Source of the DNA: an uncultured Cardiobacterium sp.
GTDB taxonomy: Bacteria; Pseudomonadota; Gammaproteobacteria; Cardiobacteriales; Cardiobacteriaceae
DNA length: 11,676 nt
Assembly: GCF_938028185.1 (NCBI RefSeq)
Contig: NZ_CALJAH010000116.1
Coordinates: forward strand, 1-11,676
Direction of reading: 5' to 3'
Position 1 is the first letter of the stretch; the number at the start of each line of letters is the position of its first letter. The position numbers and the translations under genes are program-made. Below the pieces are notes generated by a model that was not told the origin of the DNA, searched no databases, and worked only from the letters and a program-made list of their open reading frames with translations. Positions 6,275 through 11,676 of this stretch are shown here, piece after piece.

Positions 6275-9200
6275 TGGCAACTTTTCATGACCACCTCATC
6301 ATTAACCGCTGGCTGCTTTCCCTGTTTAACCAACGCGATTTGCAGGCATTCAAGACGCGCCTCGGTGATGACCGCTTCAGCGGGCTGGATGACAGTGGGC
6401 AAACCCGCTTCTTCGAGCAGCTCAACAACAGTCTTTTTCATAGTGATGCGATAGATGAACAGACGCTGCGCCGCTATGACTTCAATATTATCCGGCATTG
6501 GCAACAGATTACCGCCAAGCGCAATCACGCGGAAGGACACGAATTACAGCTCAAGTATTTTCAGTATTTGTCACTGCTCTTTACTGAAATTTATCTTGAC
6601 TGGTATTTTAACCGCCGCGAGGCATTATGCGCCGCGCTCAATCAAACGCTGGCGCAGTATTTACAGGAAAGAGAGGCACGCAATCTCTCGCCTTACACTA
6701 TCGAGGATTTGAACAAGCTCGCTTACTGGAATGCCACCGGCAGTGGCAAAACGCTACTGATGCACGTCAATATTCTGCAATTCCGCCATTATTGCCCGGA
6801 GAAAATGGATAAAACCATTTTGCTGACGCCCAATGAAGGGTTAAGCCAGCAGCATTTGCAGGAATTTATCCGTTCCGGTCTGCGCGCCGCCATTTTTGAC
6901 AAAAACAGCAGCAATGCTGATTTATTTGGCGATATTGAAATCATCGACATCAACAAGCTGGCGGAGCGCGATGGCGACAAAACCGTCGCCGTTGCCGCTT
7001 TTGCCGGACGCAATTTGGTATTGGTCGATGAAGGGCATCGCGGCACTTCCGGCGATACGTGGATGAAGCGGCGTGAAGCGCTGATTGGTGACGGTTTTGC
7101 TTTTGAGTATTCGGCGACTTTTGGCCAGGCAGTCGCAAAAGGAAAAACAATTAAGGAGCAGGAAATTGAGTTAATCAAAAACAAGGCCAAGATGTACTTC
7201 AATAGCCGCAACCTTAATCATCTGGATGCGGAGCAGCGGGAAATCGTAGCGCTGAATACTGCCGAGAAACGCGCAGCGAAACAAACCGCTATGTTTGAAA
7301 CTTATGCCAAGGCGGTGCTGTTTGATTATTCCTACAAGTATTTTTATGCCGATGGCTATGGCAAGGAAAGCCTGATTCTCAATATGGATGATGCGGGCTA
7401 TGAGTTGCACGGCGATTTGTATTTGACTGCCTGTTTGTTGTCGTTTTATCAGCAGCTGTATTTGTTTGATATGGGGGGCGCGCAGCTTGATGAATGGAAT
7501 TTGGAGCGGCCGCTGTGGGTATTTGTCGGCAACAAGGTTGCCGATGATGACAGCGATGTGTTGCAGGTGGTGCGCTTTCTCGCTTTTTTCCTCAACCAGG
7601 CGACGGAAGTACAGCGCTGGTTGCACGCTTTGCTGGAAGACAGGGCGCAGATTGTCGATAAGCACGGCAACAATATTTTCAGTCAGCGCTTTGCGCCGCT
7701 GATGACGTTTCTTGGCAAGGAAGCGGATTTGTACGCCGATATTTTGCAGCGTCTTTTTCATGCGCCTGCGGGCGGCCGTTTGCATTTGTCGCTATTGAAA
7801 AAAGCCGAGGGCGAGCTTGCCTTAGCGGTGGGCGAGAATGGCACGCCGTTTGCCGTGATCAATATTGGCGATGCCAGCGGGTTTTTCAAAACGGCGGAAG
7901 GCAGCGAGGATTTTGTCTGCCGCAGCGATGATTTTTCGCCCGCTCTTTTTAGCAAGATTAACCAGAAAGACAGCCCGATTCATGTGCTGATTGGCTCGCG
8001 TAAATTTTCAGAAGGCTGGTCAAGTTGGCGCGTTTCTACCATGGGTTTGCTCAATATGGGCAAAAGCGAGGGCAGCCAGATTATTCAGCTTTTTGGCCGT
8101 GGAGTACGCCTGAAAGGGCGCGGCTTTTCTTTGAAACGCAGTTTGGCAGCAGAACGACCAAAAGGTTTGCATCTCGATAAATTAGAAACGCTCAATATTT
8201 TCGGCATCCGCGCCGGTTATATGGAGCAGTTCAAGGCCTATTTGCGCGAAGAAGGCATTACCCCGCCGGATGAAATGCTGATGGTGGATTTCAAGGTGCA
8301 GCCCAATTTGCCTGCGGTGCAATTAAAAACGCTGCGCCTGAAAGATGGCTATAAGGACAATCAGAAGATGGGCTTCAAGCGGCAGAAAAAAATAGATTTG
8401 TATGAGATACCAGAAGAATGGCGCGGCAAGATTAAAAAGATTCATGCCACGCTTGACCGCTATCCGCGCGTGGAAGCCTTAAGCACTACGCCGGGTAATG
8501 CGTTGCCGCTGAATCAGCGCGAAATTCATACGTTGGATAGCCGTCTGTTTCCGCTGTTTGATTGGGACGCTATTTATTTGCGGCTGCTCGATTTCAAACA
8601 GCGGCGCACCTGGAGCAATTTGCGCCTCGATAAAGACCGCTTGCGCGCGTTTGTCGAAGGCAATGACTGGTACACGCTGTTTATTCCGGCAAGCGCGCTC
8701 ATCGTGCATTCTTTTGCCGATGTACTCAAACAGCAGGATTTGTTGCTGGAATTGTTGTGCCTTTATACCGAAACATTTTATGCGCGGCTTAAAGCGGCAT
8801 ATGAGGGGCAGTTTTATGAAACGGCGCTGGTCGATAGCGACAATGGCTCAATGCAAAACGGCTATCAATTTGCGATAGAGCCGAATGATGACGGGCGCGA
8901 GTATGAGAAAAAGCTGCGGGAATTAAAGCGACTTGTCGAATCTGACAGCATCAAGGAAGCGCTTAATTGGCGCGCGCCACAAATCAGCGCCATTTGTTTT
9001 CCGGCGCATTTGTATTATCCAATTATGGTGCTGGAAGACAAAGACAGCCTGCCGCTAAAGATGCAGCCGCTGAATATGAATGTGGATAGTGAAATCCGCT
9101 TTGTTCATGATTTGCAGGAGGCGCATGATAGCGGCGAGTTATTACGCTGGACAGGCGGTCGTGATTTGTATTTGTTGCGCAATGCGGCAAATAAGAGTAA

Positions 9201-9552
9201 GGGATTAGGTTTTGCTCTAGCCGGGAATTTTTATCCTGATTTTCTTTTATGGTTGGTAGACAAGGAAAGCGGGCAGCAATGGCTGTCGCTGATTGACCCG
9301 AAGGGTATCCGCCAGATGGATTTAAGCGACCCGAAATTTGGCCTTGCCGATGAGGTCAAGCGCTTGCAGCGGGAGTTAAAGCTGGATATTGCTTTGAACA
9401 GTTTTATTCTCTCGGTTACTGCGCGGCAGGATTTGCTCAATGTCGCGGATTGGTCGGACGCAGATTTCCGCGAGAAACATATTCTCTTTATGGATGATGA
9501 TTATTTGCCGGAGATGTTTGCCATGATTTTGGACGAAGGGGAAATGGCATGA
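6274..9552 (+). CDS. res: Type III Res-like DEAD/DEAH helicase with C-terminal PD-(D/E)xK nuclease motif
   Basis: This 1,092-residue protein is the probable restriction or effector subunit partnering the methyltransferase: an SF2 ATPase that moves on DNA, joined to an endonuclease. Visible helicase motifs are Walker A NATGSGKT (153-160), Walker B DEGH (252-255), motif III SAT (280-282), a motif V-like segment (SEGWSSWRVSTMGLLNMG) and motif VI QLFGRGVR (605-612); the last two are characteristic of type III Res and its relatives. Near the C-terminus, FYPDF (P988, D989) and IDPKG (D1008, P1009, K1010) fit a PD-(D/E)xK active site using Asp in place of the commoner Glu, in the position where Res proteins carry their nuclease. 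The length is slightly above that of EcoP-type Res (about 970). The first 150 residues before Walker A and the region 650-950 have no motif I can name. The start is fixed by GGAGG and the TAATG overlap; the end overlaps the next gene as ATGA. No frameshift or stop is seen. Confidence 0.9.
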   Translation: MATFHDHLIINRWLLSLFNQRDLQAFKTRLGDDRFSGLDDSGQTRFFEQLNNSLFHSDAIDEQTLRRYDFNIIRHWQQITAKRNHAEGHELQLKYFQYLSLLFTEIYLDWYFNRREALCAALNQTLAQYLQEREARNLSPYTIEDLNKLAYWNATGSGKTLLMHVNILQFRHYCPEKMDKTILLTPNEGLSQQHLQEFIRSGLRAAIFDKNSSNADLFGDIEIIDINKLAERDGDKTVAVAAFAGRNLVLVDEGHRGTSGDTWMKRREALIGDGFAFEYSATFGQAVAKGKTIKEQEIELIKNKAKMYFNSRNLNHLDAEQREIVALNTAEKRAAKQTAMFETYAKAVLFDYSYKYFYADGYGKESLILNMDDAGYELHGDLYLTACLLSFYQQLYLFDMGGAQLDEWNLERPLWVFVGNKVADDDSDVLQVVRFLAFFLNQATEVQRWLHALLEDRAQIVDKHGNNIFSQRFAPLMTFLGKEADLYADILQRLFHAPAGGRLHLSLLKKAEGELALAVGENGTPFAVINIGDASGFFKTAEGSEDFVCRSDDFSPALFSKINQKDSPIHVLIGSRKFSEGWSSWRVSTMGLLNMGKSEGSQIIQLFGRGVRLKGRGFSLKRSLAAERPKGLHLDKLETLNIFGIRAGYMEQFKAYLREEGITPPDEMLMVDFKVQPNLPAVQLKTLRLKDGYKDNQKMGFKRQKKIDLYEIPEEWRGKIKKIHATLDRYPRVEALSTTPGNALPLNQREIHTLDSRLFPLFDWDAIYLRLLDFKQRRTWSNLRLDKDRLRAFVEGNDWYTLFIPASALIVHSFADVLKQQDLLLELLCLYTETFYARLKAAYEGQFYETALVDSDNGSMQNGYQFAIEPNDDGREYEKKLRELKRLVESDSIKEALNWRAPQISAICFPAHLYYPIMVLEDKDSLPLKMQPLNMNVDSEIRFVHDLQEAHDSGELLRWTGGRDLYLLRNAANKSKGLGFALAGNFYPDFLLWLVDKESGQQWLSLIDPKGIRQMDLSDPKFGLADEVKRLQRELKLDIALNSFILSVTARQDLLNVADWSDADFREKHILFMDDDYLPEMFAMILDEGEMA
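9537..9542 (+). promoter_or_regulatory. Shine-Dalgarno and ATGA coupling site for the SNF2 gene
   Basis: AGGGGA lies six bases before the ATG at 9549, within the last codons of the helicase-nuclease gene. The ATG overlaps that gene's TGA stop (9550-9552) in the classic ATGA arrangement, pointing to coupled translation and fixing the start. Confidence 0.7.
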
Positions 9553-11676
9553 AGACGACCGCGCATCAGGCCAAGTATTTTGCCCATGAGATTTCTTGTC
9601 TTTCCCATAATAATGATGCCGGGGATTTGACCGGCGCGCTGATGAGTGCGCAGGTGGATTTGAATCCGCACCAGATTGAGGCGGCGTTATTTGCGCTCAG
9701 GCATCCACTGCATGAGGGAGTGATACTCGCCGATGAGGTCGGGCTGGGCAAAACGATTGAGGCTGGTCTGGCGCTGTGTCAGCTGTGGGCGGAGCGCCGA
9801 CGGCGTTTGCTGGTGGTGTGTCCGGCGGCTTTGCGCAAGCAATGGCAGGAGGAATTGCGCGAGAAATTCGCCCTGCCCGGCAGGATTGCCGAGGGCAGTT
9901 TGCCGCCGTTTGAGGATGGCGTGCTGATTGTGTCTTATGAATTTGCGCGCAAGTATGCCGCGCCATTGCAGGCGGCGGATTGGGATTGTGTCGTGCTGGA
10001 TGAGGCGCACAAGTTGCGCAATGCCTACAAGGATGGCAATAAAATCGGCCAGGCATTGCGCGTCGCCTTTGCCGGGAAAAAGAAGCTGCTGTTGACGGCG
10101 ACGCCTTTGCAAAATTCGCTGATGGAATTGTATGGGTTGTCGCTCTTTCTTGACCCGCATTTATTTGGCGATGCCAAGCAATTCCGCCGCGATTTTATTG
10201 CGCAAGGCAATAGCGATGCACTGCGCCTGCGTTTGCGTGGTTTTGTGCAGCGCACGCTGCGTCGCGATGTGCGCGAGTATGTGCGCTATACCAGCCGCCA
10301 TGCGCTGACGCAGCAATTTACACCGCGCGATGACGAGTTCGCGCTGTATCAAGATGTGTCGGCATTTTTGCAGCGCGAGCATTCGCACGCCCTGCCGCGC
10401 CGCCAGCGCCATCTCACCGGGATGATTTTGCGCAAGTTGCTTGCTTCCAGCCCGTTTGCGGTGCTGGGTACGCTGGAGGCGATGCGCAGCCGCCTGCTCG
10501 CATTGCAACAGGGCAAGCAGGAAACGGCGCTGCCCGCGCTCTTTCCCGGCGAGGATGTGTATGACAGCGCGGAGGAATGGGAGGAAGCAGACGCGCCGCC
10601 GGAGTCGCCCGATGTGAAGGGACTGGCGGAGGAAATCGCCCTGCTGGAGGGGTTTATCGCGCAGGCGCAGCACTTGTGCAACAGCACGGACAGCAAGGCG
10701 CAGGCACTTTTGGAAGCGTTGCAAAGCGGCTTTGCGCGCATGGCAGAGCTGGACGCGGCGCAAAAGGCGATTATTTTTACGGAATCAACGCGCACGCAGC
10801 AGCATCTCGCCGATTTTCTTCACGCCAACGGTTATGCGGGCAAGGTGGTGCTGTTTAACGGCACGAATAATGACGCCGCCGCGCGTGCCATTTATGAGGC
10901 GTGGCGCGCCGACCCGGCAAACCGGGGGCGCATTACCGATTCGGTTTCTGCCGACAAACGCGCCGCGCTGATTGACCGCTTTCGCGATGCGGCGCAAATC
11001 ATGATTGCCACCGAAGCGGCGGCGGAAGGCGTAAACCTGCAATTTTGTTCGCTGTTGATTAACTACGACCTGCCGTGGAATCCGCAACGGGTGGAGCAGC
11101 GCATCGGCCGTTGCCACCGCTACGGGCAGAAGTTTGACGTGGTGGTGATGAATTTCCTCAACCGTCGCAACGAGGCAGACAAGCGTATTCTCGAATTGCT
11201 AACCGAGAAATTTCAGCTCTTCAGCGGACTTTTCGGCGCGTCCAACGATATTCTGGGGCGGGTGGAAAATGCCGATCTTGATTTTGAAAAGCGCGTCACG
11301 CAGATTTTCGACACCTGCCGCACCCCGCAGGAAATCAACCACGCCTTTGACCGGTTGCAGGCGGATTTGGAGGAAGCGATTAGCGCGCGCATGGCGCAAA
11401 CCGAAGCGACCATGCACGATGCGCTCGATCAGGACGTGATTGAACGACTGAAGCTGAGCCACACGGAAATTGACCAGCGCCTGGACAAGGCAAGCCGCTG
11501 GTTCTGGCGCCTGTCGCAGTTTGTCTTGCACCCCTACGCTGACCGCTTCGACGCGGAAAAGCGCCGTTTTTATCTACAACGGTCACCGCTTACTGCCGCA
11601 CAAACCGGCTTTTATCGCTTGACGGCCGACCCGCAGGATTTTCCCTTCCGCCCGAACACGCCGCTGGGCGAATGGT
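9549..11676 (+). CDS. SNF2/RapA-like helicase (DNA translocase), C-terminus beyond the window
   Basis: The reading frame stays open for 709 codons to the window edge, so the protein is partial at its C-terminus. It is an SF2 ATPase of the SNF2 group. Visible motifs are Walker A DEVGLGKT (62-69), DEAH (151-154), motif III TATPLQN (183-189), motif V ATEAAAEGVNLQF (from 487), LPWNP, and motif VI QRIGRCHRYGQ (517-527). The last two are the RapA/HepA-like signature. Lobe 1 is residues about 35-250 and lobe 2 about 400-560. Between them is an acidic insert near residues 332-350 (EEWEEAD). Residues 560-709 are helical and Glu/Asp/Arg-rich. Enzymes of this type translocate on double-stranded DNA and remodel bound proteins; related SNF2 proteins occur in defence systems such as DISARM (DrmD). 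Here it is the third cistron behind a Mod/Res pair and presumably serves the same system. From memory, similar loci often also carry a small DUF4391 protein; if present here it would lie outside the window. Confidence 0.9.
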   Translation, partial: MKTTAHQAKYFAHEISCLSHNNDAGDLTGALMSAQVDLNPHQIEAALFALRHPLHEGVILADEVGLGKTIEAGLALCQLWAERRRRLLVVCPAALRKQWQEELREKFALPGRIAEGSLPPFEDGVLIVSYEFARKYAAPLQAADWDCVVLDEAHKLRNAYKDGNKIGQALRVAFAGKKKLLLTATPLQNSLMELYGLSLFLDPHLFGDAKQFRRDFIAQGNSDALRLRLRGFVQRTLRRDVREYVRYTSRHALTQQFTPRDDEFALYQDVSAFLQREHSHALPRRQRHLTGMILRKLLASSPFAVLGTLEAMRSRLLALQQGKQETALPALFPGEDVYDSAEEWEEADAPPESPDVKGLAEEIALLEGFIAQAQHLCNSTDSKAQALLEALQSGFARMAELDAAQKAIIFTESTRTQQHLADFLHANGYAGKVVLFNGTNNDAAARAIYEAWRADPANRGRITDSVSADKRAALIDRFRDAAQIMIATEAAAEGVNLQFCSLLINYDLPWNPQRVEQRIGRCHRYGQKFDVVVMNFLNRRNEADKRILELLTEKFQLFSGLFGASNDILGRVENADLDFEKRVTQIFDTCRTPQEINHAFDRLQADLEEAISARMAQTEATMHDALDQDVIERLKLSHTEIDQRLDKASRWFWRLSQFVLHPYADRFDAEKRRFYLQRSPLTAAQTGFYRLTADPQDFPFRPNTPLGEW

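Noticed and set aside
3341..11676. Reading the operon as canonical DISARM or BREX
   Set aside because: The methyltransferase is beta-class with DPPYN, the second gene is Res-like with a nuclease motif, and no DUF1998, DrmB, PLD, PglZ or BrxC gene is visible; the region beyond the right edge is unknown.
1..11676. DNA-uptake words (Neisseria GCCGTCTGAA, Pasteurellaceae AAGTGCGGT), CRISPR arrays, tRNA genes and insertion sequences
   Set aside because: Looked for by eye on both strands and none convincing was found; the near matches differ at several bases.

Overview
The window reads as a GC-rich (about 60% in most of it) Gram-negative proteobacterial chromosome segment. The evidence is an MscK-type channel with a periplasmic coiled-coil domain and signal peptide, a strong GC-hairpin/T-run terminator, and a short GC-rich palindromic repeat of REP style. 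I cannot name the genus. No known Neisseria or Pasteurellaceae DNA-uptake words were seen.

Layout, all on the + strand. Positions 1-266 are intergenic, with a perfect 8-bp-stem palindrome and a probable -10 element. Positions 267-3263 encode a large MscS-superfamily mechanosensitive channel of the MscK/KefA type, closed by an intrinsic terminator at 3277-3298. A tight three-gene operon follows and runs off the right edge: a beta-class adenine DNA methyltransferase of the type III Mod family with a long N-terminal extension (3341-6274); a type III Res-like SF2 helicase with a C-terminal PD-(D/E)xK-type nuclease motif (6274-9552); and an SNF2/RapA-like translocase, 709 codons visible and incomplete (9549 to end). 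The genes overlap as TAATG (1 nt) and ATGA (4 nt), each with its own Shine-Dalgarno, so they are almost certainly co-expressed. Together they look like a restriction-modification or phage-defence island: the methyltransferase marks self DNA, the helicase-nuclease cuts, and the SNF2 motor is an extra component absent from classical two-gene type III systems.

The most notable feature is an uninterrupted run of ten C residues at 4448-4457 inside the methyltransferase gene, between the N-terminal extension and the catalytic domain. The present length keeps the frame open (977 aa, ON). Loss of one C gives a TAA at 4476-4478 and gain of one gives a TGA at 4522-4524, both before the catalytic DPPYN motif. 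This is the architecture of a phase-variable methyltransferase (a possible phasevarion) and of an ON/OFF switch for the defence operon. The segment from the catalytic motif through the target-recognition region is strikingly AT-rich relative to its flanks, suggesting that the specificity module was exchanged horizontally.
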